Shown here piece by piece: positions 8,116 to 17,118 of a stretch of 64,000 bases of DNA. The position numbers were made by a program, and so were the translations under genes. The stretch is from an uncultured Catenibacillus sp. Its GTDB lineage: Bacteria; Bacillota; Clostridia; Lachnospirales; Lachnospiraceae. The DNA is taken from positions 1 through 64,000 of the forward strand of contig CAKRHR010000007.1 of assembly GCA_934339005.1 (NCBI GenBank). The letters run 5' to 3'. The notes below the pieces were generated by a model that worked only from the letters and a program-made list of their open reading frames with translations, searched no databases and was not told the DNA's origin. Positions within the stretch are counted from its first letter, which is position 1. The number at the start of each line of letters is the position of its first letter.

Positions 8116-9675
8116 CTAGCAGGCAAGAACTTCCAGACCAAGTACACGGCCAAGTTCAATCATTTCTTCATAGTAATCGCCATAGACAAATGGTACATGG
8201 TTACCGACCTGGATCTGTGCTTTGTAGAATTTCTTTGTATCTTCAAGCTGGAATAATGCACCATGTGTACAGTTATCCATATCATAGCCAAAGCCTGCCT
8301 TTAATGTACCTCTGGATACAAGCAGTTTATCACAGTTCGGACTGAAACGGCACATTGTAATTACCTGACCTGCATCTGCATCAAAATCACGGCGCATTGT
8401 CACACCAAAGCCACTATAAGCAAATGGACGAATAGAAAATCTTGCATTTTCTTCATCAAAGCCTTTCATCTTACGATTGCCAACAGAATGCTGTGTCATC
8501 ACCATGTTTGGCACACCCTTAAGGGCTTCCCACTTTTCAGGTCCCACATGATCTTTTGAAAAATGCTGTACATAGCCATCATCTATCATTGTACCGTCTG
8601 GCAGTGTCAACACTGCTGTATTACCCATATATGAAGCTTTTGAAGCAATCGCCTGAAGTGCTGCTTTTGATACAACTGCTGAAATATCATATTCACAGGC
8701 AGATGGCACACCATTTTCATTATTCAGAGAATGTGTAATACAGAATGTGAATCTTTCTTTATTGATACGGCATGTTGAACAGGCATCTGGACAGTTTGCT
8801 GTAAATGCATTACATTCATTAACTTTCAAAAGCTTCTGAACTAACTGATACATTTTGACGGATGGAATCATGTTTTCTTTCGTCATTACACATGGATCAG
8901 CATCCTTCATCAGTTCGTCCGCAACTTCATTGACAATCTTCATATCTTCTTCATTGATATTTTCCTGCTGTCTGCCAGGTGTTGTATAGTTTGTTGTCGG
9001 ATCGATCTCATGAATCTGATCAATAACCTCATGTAAATTGGCAAAACGGAATTTTGTGCCAAGTTTTTCTGTTACTTTATCAAGGCTGACAAATGAATCA
9101 TTGGCATCATGCAGTGAATAGTCATGTCCAAATCTGGATACACAAAGGACTCTTGTATTTGCAAGTGCTTTTCTTGCTCTTAAAACGCGCAACTGTTTTT
9201 TGAATTCGCCCCAGTTTAAAAGTGAATATGTTTCAATGCCTTTAGCCAGCATTGCAGATGTATTGATCGTCGCACCATAGTCATTGCCGACAAAAATCAC
9301 AGGTTTTTTCACCATCTGAGCAAATTCAACGATCATTTCACCGGTTCTGCCTGTTGTTGATACAAAATAAACGTCTGTGTCCTCCACACCTACGCAGAGT
9401 TTTCTCATTTCTTCCTCAGAGATACGCCAGTTTTCTGTATGGTTAATATATCTCTTTGGCTCTAACAATTCAACACCTTCCGGAATGTTAAATTTAATTC
9501 CCATCTGAATACCTTTATACGCTTCATTGTTGATCATTTCATCAAATTCGCGTTCCAGTTCCTTCCCCTTGCCAAAACGACATGGACCTTCATATGGCAG
9601 CTCATGTGCAATATCAAAAAATACAAGACGACATTTCAATACAGTGTCATGAATGGTTTCAAAATTTGTGTTCAT
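8116..9675 (-). CDS. L-fucose/L-arabinose isomerase-fold protein
   Basis: The 519 residues resemble the FucI/AraA family, including the C-terminal VGNHVPFVYGDYYEEMIELGRVLGLEVL. It differs from true FucI in having a Cys-rich segment, NCPDACSTCRINKERFTFC near residues 294-312, and in having no sugar-catabolic neighbours. It is the first gene of an operon with an ACP-like protein and a SufE-like sulfur acceptor. A role other than simple pentose or deoxyhexose isomerisation is therefore possible. GAGGAGG lies before the ATG. Family assignment is fairly sure; substrate is not. Confidence 0.72.
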   Translation of the reverse strand: MNTNFETIHDTVLKCRLVFFDIAHELPYEGPCRFGKGKELEREFDEMINNEAYKGIQMGIKFNIPEGVELLEPKRYINHTENWRISEEEMRKLCVGVEDTDVYFVSTTGRTGEMIVEFAQMVKKPVIFVGNDYGATINTSAMLAKGIETYSLLNWGEFKKQLRVLRARKALANTRVLCVSRFGHDYSLHDANDSFVSLDKVTEKLGTKFRFANLHEVIDQIHEIDPTTNYTTPGRQQENINEEDMKIVNEVADELMKDADPCVMTKENMIPSVKMYQLVQKLLKVNECNAFTANCPDACSTCRINKERFTFCITHSLNNENGVPSACEYDISAVVSKAALQAIASKASYMGNTAVLTLPDGTMIDDGYVQHFSKDHVGPEKWEALKGVPNMVMTQHSVGNRKMKGFDEENARFSIRPFAYSGFGVTMRRDFDADAGQVITMCRFSPNCDKLLVSRGTLKAGFGYDMDNCTHGALFQLEDTKKFYKAQIQVGNHVPFVYGDYYEEMIELGRVLGLEVLAC

Positions 9676-9811
9676 AAAAAAATCCTCCTCAAAAATACAT
9701 TTCGTATAGTTTTTGTTTACATCTCTATACTAATATATTTAAGGGGAGGATGCTAATTCAGACTATAAATGCCGGATTTAAAAAATGAATACTAATCAGT
9801 AACCACTAATT

Positions 9812-10612
9812 TCAATCTTTAATCTGACCATCAATGGTGAAAGTCACAACCTGCCATGGAATGAATTTACCGCTGTTTTTCAAGGCTTTGACAGCTGCAT
9901 TTTCCAAACCGCCACAGCAAGGCACTTCCATGCGAAGGACAGTCACGCTCTTAATGTCATTATTTGCGATAATCTCTGTCAGTTTTTCGCTGTAATCCAC
10001 AGCATCTAATTTCGGGCAGCCAATCAATGTGATTTTACCGCGCATAAATTCCTGATGGATGTTGGCATAGGCATAAGCTGTACAATCGGCTGCGATCAGA
10101 AGCTTTGCACCGTCAAAATAAGGCGCATTTACCGGCGCAAGTTTGATCTGACACGGCCACTGTCCAAGCTGAGATTGCAAAGGAATGTTTGTACCTGCAG
10201 TCTGCTCTGTCTGATTCGACTCCTGATTTCTGTTAAACTGACGCATCGCACTGCCAGGACATCCGTGGAATTGCTGATTTTCTTTTTCCTCTGCGTGTCT
10301 GAAGAAATGTCTTCTTTCATGCTGGGCATTTTCTGTTTTTGCAAAACTTTCTGCATATCCGGCTGCTTCCGCGCGTTTTGCCATGTGTTCCTGCACAGCC
10401 GCCTCATCATAAGCTGCAGCTTCTCTCTCGACAAATGTGATTGCTCCTGTCGGACAATGCGGCAGGCAGTCACCAAAGCCATCGCAGTAATCGTCACGCA
10501 TCAATTTTGCTTTACCGTCCACCATCGCGATCGCACCCTCATGACAGGCTGATGCACATGCACCACAACCGTTACATTTTTCCTCATCTATGTGAATAAT
10601 TTTTCGTATCAT
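9812..10612 (-). CDS. Ferredoxin-type 2[4Fe-4S] protein with Cys-rich C-terminal region
   Basis: Of 266 residues, the first 65 are a bacterial ferredoxin domain with CNGCGACASACHEGAI and a second cluster motif CDGFGDCLPHCPTGAI. A charged linker follows, then HGCPGS near 117, GCPKLD near 199 and PCCGG near 235, which may hold more metal or disulfide chemistry. Such proteins are often next to Fnr-type regulators in anaerobes and probably act in electron transfer or redox stress. It is divergent from the Crp/Fnr gene, with AAGGAGG before the ATG. Confidence 0.85.
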   Translation of the reverse strand: MIRKIIHIDEEKCNGCGACASACHEGAIAMVDGKAKLMRDDYCDGFGDCLPHCPTGAITFVEREAAAYDEAAVQEHMAKRAEAAGYAESFAKTENAQHERRHFFRHAEEKENQQFHGCPGSAMRQFNRNQESNQTEQTAGTNIPLQSQLGQWPCQIKLAPVNAPYFDGAKLLIAADCTAYAYANIHQEFMRGKITLIGCPKLDAVDYSEKLTEIIANNDIKSVTVLRMEVPCCGGLENAAVKALKNSGKFIPWQVVTFTIDGQIKD

Positions 10613-10718
10613 TTTACAAATCCTCCTTAGTTTTTATTTTCTGATGAATACACCTTTTATGATTCTCAGGAAATTTTTTATTTTGATGCTTTATTATTTT
10701 ATTATTTTTTTAATATTC

Positions 10719-10776
10719 TTTACTTCATGACAGAATCATAGTATAATTCAAGAAATTTTTATGTGGTTATAACCAC
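10719..10776 (+). promoter_or_regulatory. Promoter and palindromic operator of the Crp/Fnr gene
   Basis: TTTACT (10719-10724), 17 bases, TATAAT (10742-10747). A perfect 14-bp palindrome GTGGTTATAACCAC lies at 10763-10776, about where the transcript begins and just ahead of the ribosome site. A dyad in this position fits autorepression by the encoded dimeric regulator. The recognition sequence differs from the E. coli FNR and CRP consensus. Confidence 0.65.
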
Positions 10777-10791
10777 GAAAAAGGAGATTTT

Positions 10792-11433
10792 ATGAAAAAA
10801 ATTTTAATACCTTTATTTAAAAACATTTCAGACTCCGAATGGAAAGCGATGTCTGACTGCATGCACTGTCAGCGTTTTGAAAAAAACAGTATTATTTTTC
10901 ATCAGGGGGATGTGGTGCATGAAGTTGGCATTGTATTGTCGGGAAATGTGCATATCGAAAATATAGATATTTTAGGCAACCGAAGTATTTTAAGTGATGT
11001 GCCCGCAGGGCATGTGTTTGCGGAAACTTATGCTTTTTGCGGTGAGCCTCTGATGGTTGATGCTGTTACTGATGAAATCAGTGAGATATTATTTTTAAAT
11101 GTCCAAAAGATAGAACTTTACAAATCTGCTACCTGGTACGACAAGCTGATTCACAACATGCTGTTCATATCCATGCGTAAAAATCTGATGCTGTCCCACC
11201 GCATCTTTTGTACATCGCCAAAAACGATTCGGGAACGCGTCCTTATTTATCTGTCCTCCCAGTCCGGTAAAACCGGCAGCCTGACATTTCAGATTCCTTT
11301 CGACAGACAACAGCTTGCCGACTACTTAAACCTCGACCGCAGCGCCCTCTCCAAAGAACTTGGCAAAATGAAAAAAGACGGATTACTAGATTATCATAAA
11401 AATACGTTTACATTGCTGCAAAATGAAAACTGA
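10792..11433 (+). CDS. Crp/Fnr-family transcriptional regulator
   Basis: 213 residues: an N-terminal cyclic-nucleotide-type beta-barrel (residues about 20-110, with IIFHQGDVVHEVGIVLSG) and a C-terminal Crp-type winged HTH (about 145-210, with IPFDRQQLADYLNLDRSALS). It lacks the N-terminal Cys cluster of classical FNR, although CMHC occurs near residues 23-26. The divergent ferredoxin gene and the palindrome near its own start suggest control of an electron-transfer or nitrosative/oxidative stress function. AAGGAG precedes the ATG. Confidence 0.92.
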   Translation: MKKILIPLFKNISDSEWKAMSDCMHCQRFEKNSIIFHQGDVVHEVGIVLSGNVHIENIDILGNRSILSDVPAGHVFAETYAFCGEPLMVDAVTDEISEILFLNVQKIELYKSATWYDKLIHNMLFISMRKNLMLSHRIFCTSPKTIRERVLIYLSSQSGKTGSLTFQIPFDRQQLADYLNLDRSALSKELGKMKKDGLLDYHKNTFTLLQNEN

Positions 11434-11470
11434 AATTTTATGTATGAAGGTCATTATTTTTATTTAATAC

Positions 11471-11523
11471 AAAACATCCATAATCCGTTGTTTCGTTGTC
11501 TTTTTACAGATTATGGATGTTTT
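11471..11523. terminator. Bidirectional terminator between the Crp/Fnr and XRE genes
   Basis: Perfect 15-bp arms AAAACATCCATAATC / GATTATGGATGTTTT with a 23-nt loop. The arms supply T-runs on both strands, which suits the convergent genes. Confidence 0.75.
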
Positions 11524-11525
11524 GA

Positions 11526-11849
11526 TCAGTGCTTTGGTGAAGCGGCGGCTTCCTCCAAAATTTTGATTACTTTTTTTCTTTTGTTTTTTGGCAAATGCAG
11601 ACACAGCTCTACCATATGTCCAAGTTCATTTGCTTCATCATTATCCTCCACTTCACATCCGACAAAAAATCCTGCCATACTGATGTCTAATGCCTGACAG
11701 ATACGTTCAAGCGTAAAAAGTGAAGGATAGGTGCCTCGGGACAGGAGGTTTGAAACCGTTGACTGGGATATGCCCGACTCATTTGCCAGGCGGTAAGATG
11801 ACCAGCCTTTGTCTTTCGTAAGCCCATGTATCCTTTGTACGATTGTCAC
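11526..11849 (-). CDS. XRE-family helix-turn-helix regulator
   Basis: 107 residues, with a Cro/C1-type HTH in the first 60 (SYRLANESGISQSTVSNLLSRG and LERICQALDIS), then a short acidic linker and a basic tail. The start is a GTG at 11849 supported by AGGAGG 10 bases upstream. No prophage genes lie around it. A large inverted repeat upstream (11897-11965) overlaps the probable promoter and is a good candidate operator. Confidence 0.88.
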   Translation of the reverse strand: MTIVQRIHGLTKDKGWSSYRLANESGISQSTVSNLLSRGTYPSLFTLERICQALDISMAGFFVGCEVEDNDEANELGHMVELCLHLPKNKRKKVIKILEEAAASPKH

Positions 11850-11896
11850 CTGATATCAACCTCCTGCAATTATTATACTACAGGATTCGACAAAAA

Positions 11897-11965
11897 AGAT
11901 AGTCCAAAGATGTGAAGTAATACTTCAAGTTTTTGAAGTATTTACGCCACATTTTTGAACTATCT
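11897..11965. repeat. Large imperfect inverted repeat upstream of the XRE gene
   Basis: The outer arms GATAGTCCAAAGATGTG (11898-11914) and CACATTTTTGAACTATC (11948-11964) match at 15 of 17 positions. The inner arms AATACTTCAA / TTGAAGTATT (11919-11928, 11933-11942) are perfect around a 4-bp loop. Overlapping half-sites TGAAGTA occur three times. The XRE gene's TATAAT lies at 11872-11877, so the left arm covers the -35 area. Operator cluster is the simplest reading; a small mobile repeat is the alternative. Confidence 0.7.
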
Positions 11966-12081
11966 GCTATACTTAAAATCTCATGAGAATTGCGCAGTAA
12001 TGCAGCAATTCGTATACACCAATGAAGGTCAAATGTAATTTTTAAGCGTTTGTATTTCAAAGAAATACGGGGTACATAGTA

Positions 12082-12900
12082 TCATTTGTCCTGATTATGC
12101 AGATTGACATCCAGTTTTTCATATGGGATGACAACATTGCATTTATCAAAGGTTGTCTTGATCAACTCCTGAAGCTGGAATTTGGCATCCCAGTAGTTTT
12201 CAGACTTCACCCAGACTCTTAAAATCATATCAATGGCACTCGGGTCAAAGCGATTGACTTTGGCAGATATTTCTTCATCTTTAAGCACATAGGCATTCTC
12301 TTTGGCAAGGTTTTCAAGAATATCCCGCACCTTTGAAATATCTTCATCATAATCAATCGACACACTGAAATCAATACGTCTTTTTGCTTCCTTCGTGACA
12401 TTCGTCACAGTAGCATTGGCCAATGTACCATTGGGGATGACCACCGCACGATTATCCGGTGTCAGTAATTTCGTATAAATAATATCGATTGAAGTCACTG
12501 TACCTTCATTACCATCGCTGTCGATAATATAGTCACCAACAGCAAATGGTTTTAATATCAGTATCAGTACACCCCCTGCAAAATTCGACAGGCAGCCCTT
12601 CAAGGATAAGCTGACTGCCAAACCTGCAGAGGCCACAAGGGTACTGATCGAAGTCATCTCTATACCAAGGGTACCGATAACCGTCAGCACAAGCACAATT
12701 TTCAAAATCATACCAATTAACGATGCCAAAAAACCGGATACACTGTCATCCAGTCTGGAACGCATCAAGAATTTGCGGCACCATTTAGAAATGAATTTAA
12801 CGATATACCAACCAACAATCGCTATGATAATTGCTTTGAGCAAATGACCGCCAAGTTGTAATAATTTCTGATACAGGTTTGTTAAAAATGCTTCAGACAT
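12082..12900 (-). CDS. Small-conductance mechanosensitive channel (MscS family)
   Basis: 272 residues. Three membrane helices (about 18-40, 58-80, 84-112) are followed by the MscS beta domain (FAGGVLILILKPFAVGDYI, EGTVTSIDIIYTKLLTPDNR, VVIPNGTLANATVTN) and the C-terminal alpha/beta domain. It releases osmolytes under hypo-osmotic shock. Its ATG overlaps the TAA of glgB (TAATG), so it is translationally coupled to the branching enzyme, an unusual pairing. Confidence 0.93.
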   Translation of the reverse strand: MSEAFLTNLYQKLLQLGGHLLKAIIIAIVGWYIVKFISKWCRKFLMRSRLDDSVSGFLASLIGMILKIVLVLTVIGTLGIEMTSISTLVASAGLAVSLSLKGCLSNFAGGVLILILKPFAVGDYIIDSDGNEGTVTSIDIIYTKLLTPDNRAVVIPNGTLANATVTNVTKEAKRRIDFSVSIDYDEDISKVRDILENLAKENAYVLKDEEISAKVNRFDPSAIDMILRVWVKSENYWDAKFQLQELIKTTFDKCNVVIPYEKLDVNLHNQDK

Positions 12901-15590
12901 TATCTACGACCCTTTCTTCTGGCAGAACGGTCTTTTTTCTTTGAACCGGTTTTAGCAGCTTTGCCTGCTTTTGTATCAGCTGTTTTTGTGTTCATCGGCT
13001 CAACAGGTTCACTGACAGCTACTTTTACAGCATCCTGTGCAGCTTCAACAACTTTGTCGATTTCCTGATTTTCGACTTTATCTTCGACTGTTGCGTTTTC
13101 TACTGGTTTTTCTTCTCGTTTTTCTTCTTGTTTTTCTTCTGTTTTTGTGTCTTTAGCAAGCACTGTCTTTTCTGCTTCAACTACAGGATTTGCAACTTTA
13201 TCAACAGATTTAACTTCCGTTTTCTCCTCAGCTACCTTTTTAACAGTTGTCTTTTTAGTTGCTGTTTTCTTTGCTTCTTTAACATCTGCTTTCAATACTT
13301 TTTCCAGTGAAGCTTTTGTTGTTTCAGCATTTTTAGCAGTCTTTGTTGTCGTCTTTGGTGATTTTGTCTTGCGGGCTTCTTCAAGCTTTGTACATGTAAA
13401 TACAGCACAGCCAAGTGGAGGCACTGTGATTTCAATAGAGTTGTCATAGCCATCGCACTCAACAGCTTTTGACTGCTTCATACGTGGATTGACATTACCT
13501 TTACCACCATATTTCACAGCATCACTGTTTAAAATTTCTTTGAATTTGCCCTTAAACGGCACACCGATACGATGTTTTTCACGCACAACCGGCGTAAAGT
13601 TGCAGACAAGAAGCATCGTTTCATTTTCATTCTCTGTCTTACGCACAAATGTCACAATGCTTTCATCCGGTGATATACAGTTAATCCATGTAAATCCTTC
13701 CGGATAAGAATCTAATTTATAAAATGCCGGATGTTCAAGATACAGATGGTTCAAATCCTTCACATAATCCTGCATCTGTTTATGGCGTTCATTTTCAAGC
13801 ATGAACCATTCAAGGCTCTTATTCTCATCAAACTCAGAAAACTGTGCATATTCCTGACCCATAAATAATAATTTCTTACCAGGATGACCCATCATATAAC
13901 CGTAAGCCACACGCAGATTAGAGAATTTATCATCATATTCACCAGGCATCTTGCCAATCATGGAGCCTTTGCCATGCACAACTTCATCATGTGACAGCAC
14001 AAGCACAAAATGCTCACTGTACGCATAAATCATACTGAAAAGCAGTTCATTGTAATGATAGCTTCTGAAGTATGGGTCTAATTCCATATAACGGAGGAAA
14101 TCATTCATCCAGCCCATATTCCATTTATAATTAAATCCAAGTCCACCTTCTTCGACATCTTTTGTCACACCGGCCCAGGCTGTGGATTCTTCAGCAATCA
14201 TCATGACGCCTTCATTTCTCTTAGACATGATGGAATTTAAGTGTTTCAGAAATTCCATAGCTTCAAGATTTTCCTTGCCACCATATATATTGGCAACCCA
14301 TTCACCGTCATTTTTACCATAATCCAGATACAGCATAGAAGCAACAGCGTCCATACGAATACCATCTGCATGGTATTTCTCAACCCAGTAAAGGGCGTTG
14401 GCAATCAGGAAGTTTGATACTTCAGGACGACCATAATTAAAAATCAATGTGCCCCAGTGTGGATGCTCGCCCTGACGCGGGTCTGCATGTTCATAAACAC
14501 AACTGCCATCAAATCTGGCAAGTCCAAACATATCTTTAGGAAAATGTGCCGGTACCCAATCAAGAATAACACCAATGTCATTCTGATGGAAATAGTCCAT
14601 CATATACATGAAATCATCCGGTGTACCATATCTGGAAGTTGGTGCATAATAACCAGTCACCTGATAACCCCAGGAGGCATCCAATGGATGTTCCATAATT
14701 GGCATCAGCTCAACATGTGTATAGCCCATCTCTTTGACGTAATCTGTAATCATCACAGCAAGCTCTCTGTAATTGTAGAAAGTACGTCCGTCTTCTTCAT
14801 CCGGGCGCTTGAAACCGCCAAGATGTACTTCATAAATATTCATCGGCATACCGTTGTCCAGCTTTTTACGGTTTCTCAACCATTTACTGTCATGCCATTT
14901 ATAGCGGTCTATATCATAAACAACCGATGCAGTGTTTGGACGCACCTCACTGTAAACACCATATGGGTCAGCTTTTAAAATTACTGTGTTCTGATTCTTG
15001 ACTTTCACTTCGTATTTGTATTTTTCAAGTGCCTTAAGTCCAGGAATAAACAACTCATGAATACCGGACTCGCCAAGACATTCCATCGGGTGACGTCTGC
15101 CATCCCAGTTGTTAAAATCACCAACAACACTGACTCTGACAGCTTCAGGTGCCCATACAGCAAATAAAACGCCCTCTACACCATCAACCTTGCGCACATG
15201 CGCACCGAGCACATTGTAAACTTCATAGTTGATACCTGCATTAAATTTCATAATATCATCGGCATCAATCTGGCTGTCAAAGGCATAAGGGTCATACTGC
15301 TCTACAGTCACATCGTTCTGATAAGTAATCACATATTTGTATTTAATCTTTTTGTCAGAATCAAGCAATACGGCATAGTAGCCACAGTCATCCATCTTTA
15401 CCATCGGATAAGTCTGCCTGTCCTCAAGATTCTTCACTTCGATATATTTTGCATCCGGTGAATATGTGGCAATCAGCAAGCGTCCGTCAACAACTCTCTG
15501 TCCAAGAATATTGTGCGGACGATTATGTTCTGAGTATGCCAGTGCCTCAATCTCAGGCCACTGCATATATGGATATAATTGGTTGTACAT
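12900..15590 (-). CDS. glgB: 1,4-alpha-glucan branching enzyme with Lys-rich C-terminal tail
   Basis: Forms alpha-1,6 branches in glycogen. About 896 residues if started at the ATG at 15590, which has GGGAGG 9 bases upstream; that SD would lie inside the coding region if the ATG at 15614 were used. Two N-terminal CBM48-like beta modules come first, the second with VSVVGDFNNWDGRRHPM. A GH13 barrel follows with ADGIRMDAVASMLYLDYG (nucleophile Asp), IAEES (acid/base Glu) and VLSHDEVVHG, then a C-terminal beta domain ending near residue 734. The last 162 residues are extra: low-complexity Lys/Ala/Thr/Glu, ending SKKKDRSARRKGRR. Usual GlgB stops before this tail. No other glycogen genes are in view. 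Confidence 0.94.
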   Translation of the reverse strand: MYNQLYPYMQWPEIEALAYSEHNRPHNILGQRVVDGRLLIATYSPDAKYIEVKNLEDRQTYPMVKMDDCGYYAVLLDSDKKIKYKYVITYQNDVTVEQYDPYAFDSQIDADDIMKFNAGINYEVYNVLGAHVRKVDGVEGVLFAVWAPEAVRVSVVGDFNNWDGRRHPMECLGESGIHELFIPGLKALEKYKYEVKVKNQNTVILKADPYGVYSEVRPNTASVVYDIDRYKWHDSKWLRNRKKLDNGMPMNIYEVHLGGFKRPDEEDGRTFYNYRELAVMITDYVKEMGYTHVELMPIMEHPLDASWGYQVTGYYAPTSRYGTPDDFMYMMDYFHQNDIGVILDWVPAHFPKDMFGLARFDGSCVYEHADPRQGEHPHWGTLIFNYGRPEVSNFLIANALYWVEKYHADGIRMDAVASMLYLDYGKNDGEWVANIYGGKENLEAMEFLKHLNSIMSKRNEGVMMIAEESTAWAGVTKDVEEGGLGFNYKWNMGWMNDFLRYMELDPYFRSYHYNELLFSMIYAYSEHFVLVLSHDEVVHGKGSMIGKMPGEYDDKFSNLRVAYGYMMGHPGKKLLFMGQEYAQFSEFDENKSLEWFMLENERHKQMQDYVKDLNHLYLEHPAFYKLDSYPEGFTWINCISPDESIVTFVRKTENENETMLLVCNFTPVVREKHRIGVPFKGKFKEILNSDAVKYGGKGNVNPRMKQSKAVECDGYDNSIEITVPPLGCAVFTCTKLEEARKTKSPKTTTKTAKNAETTKASLEKVLKADVKEAKKTATKKTTVKKVAEEKTEVKSVDKVANPVVEAEKTVLAKDTKTEEKQEEKREEKPVENATVEDKVENQEIDKVVEAAQDAVKVAVSEPVEPMNTKTADTKAGKAAKTGSKKKDRSARRKGRR

Positions 15591-15725
15591 AAAATAAAAC
15601 CTCCCTGCGTTCATTTAATTGTGCCACAGCTAAAGTATACCAATATGCCTGCACTCATTCATCACCTGAAGTAAAATGACCATGCACTCATATGCTATCC
15701 TTTGACTTGTGACCCACTTTGTATA

Positions 15726-15754
15726 ATTATACCATTCATATCTCAAGGCTTCAA
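15726..15754 (-). promoter_or_regulatory. glgB promoter
   Basis: TTGAAG (15754-15749), 17 bases, TATAAT (15731-15726) on the minus strand, giving a leader of about 130 nt for glgB-mscS. It lies after the terminator of the serine operon. Confidence 0.65.
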
Positions 15755-15789
15755 TAAGAAAAATAATACACACAGATATTTATTATACT

Positions 15790-15854
15790 AAAAACCCGGA
15801 CATGCTTTATATCATTGACAAATTACTTTGTTCAAAAATATAGACATATCCGGG
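15790..15854 (-). terminator. Terminator of the serine operon
   Basis: CCCGGA (15854-15849) pairs with TCCGGG (15800-15795), with a long internal region, and is followed by TTTTT on the minus strand. It ends the serC-serA-DUF1015 transcript. Confidence 0.6.
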
Positions 15855-15870
15855 CTAAATTTATTAGTTT

Positions 15871-17103
15871 TTAAATTTCATGGATAAATAATCCTGAGCG
15901 CAGTTTTGGCTCAAACCAGGTGGATTTTGGCGGCATCAGCCTGCCTGCATCGGCCACCGCAAAAAGCTGTGCAATGGAGGTTGCACAGGTTGAGAATGCA
16001 ACTGCCATATCTTCGTGACAGCGCTGTTCAAGTGCCTTCACGCCGCGAATACCGCCTACAAAATCAATTCTTGCATCTGTCTTAGGGTCATGGATACCAA
16101 GAATCGGCTCAAAAATATAGTTTTGAAGCAATGCCACATCAAGCCCCTCCACAGGGTCATCATTCATAATATCCGCTTTTGCTGTCAACCGATACCACTG
16201 CTCATCCAGATAGCAGCCAAACACACCTGCGCATGTCGGTTCCACCGGTTGATTACCACATTCTGTAACTTCAAAGTTTTCAGATACTTTTTCAAGGAAT
16301 TCCTGACTGGAAAATCCATGCAAATCCCGGACAACACGGTAATACGGCAAAATATGAAGCTGATTATCAGGAAATGCCACCGCCAGGAAATATTCTGAAG
16401 CTGATATCTTCCTTGTATCCTGCTCGTTTCTGCGCTTAAGCCCCACCTTTACTGCACTGGCTGCTCTGTGGTGTCCATCTGCAATATACATTGCCGCCAT
16501 GTCTTTAAACGCCTGGCAAAGTGTCGCTATCTGCACTTCATCACTGACAATCCAGCAACGGTGACCGATACCGTCCTCAGATACAAAATCATACATCGGC
16601 ATCTGCTTTTTAATTTCTTCAACCAATGCATCAATTAAAGCCTGATGATGATATGCCAGAAAAATCGGCCCAGTCTGTGCATTACATGTGTCAATATGAC
16701 GAATACGATCTTTTTCTTTTTCCGCACGTGTATTTTCATGCTTTTTAATCACGTTATGCACGTAATCTTCCACCGACGCACATCCGACAATGCCTGTCTG
16801 ACTACGTCCGTTCATTGTCAGCTCATACAGATAATAACAGGCCTTATCCTCCTGAACAAAAATTCCCGACTGCATTTCCTCCTGAAGCATTGCTGCTGCC
16901 TTTTCATAAACTTCATCAGCATACATATCACAATCGGCCGGAAATTGAGTTTCCGGCCGGTCTATGTTCAGAAAAGATAATGCATCTTTATGGGCTTCAT
17001 TGTATGCTTCTTCGCGATTGTATACATCGTATGGCAAGGCTGCTACACGAGAAGCAAATGCTTCATCCGGCCGCCATGCCCGAAATGGTATAAATTCTGC
17101 CAT
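15871..17103 (-). CDS. DUF1015 family protein
   Basis: 410 residues of the DUF1015 family, often found next to serA and serC in Clostridia and sometimes called SerB-associated. It begins FIPFRAWRPDEAFASRVAAL and has the family segment HENTRAEKEKDRIRHID and the conserved ADGHHRAASA motif near residue 212. Function is unknown. No phosphoserine phosphatase is seen in the operon, so a link to the last serine step is tempting but unproven. It starts 15 bases after serA on the same strand. Confidence 0.9.
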   Translation of the reverse strand: MAEFIPFRAWRPDEAFASRVAALPYDVYNREEAYNEAHKDALSFLNIDRPETQFPADCDMYADEVYEKAAAMLQEEMQSGIFVQEDKACYYLYELTMNGRSQTGIVGCASVEDYVHNVIKKHENTRAEKEKDRIRHIDTCNAQTGPIFLAYHHQALIDALVEEIKKQMPMYDFVSEDGIGHRCWIVSDEVQIATLCQAFKDMAAMYIADGHHRAASAVKVGLKRRNEQDTRKISASEYFLAVAFPDNQLHILPYYRVVRDLHGFSSQEFLEKVSENFEVTECGNQPVEPTCAGVFGCYLDEQWYRLTAKADIMNDDPVEGLDVALLQNYIFEPILGIHDPKTDARIDFVGGIRGVKALEQRCHEDMAVAFSTCATSIAQLFAVADAGRLMPPKSTWFEPKLRSGLFIHEI

Positions 17104-17118
17104 AAAAATTTCTCTTTT

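Noticed and set aside
10055..10552. Open frame of 165 codons antisense to the ferredoxin-type gene
   Set aside because: Cys-rich only because it mirrors the Fe-S gene; no start signals and the minus-strand gene has clear motifs.
14457..14978. Long open frame antisense to glgB (173 codons)
   Set aside because: Shadow of the glgB codon pattern; no ribosome site, composition unlike a real protein, and the opposite strand is clearly coding.
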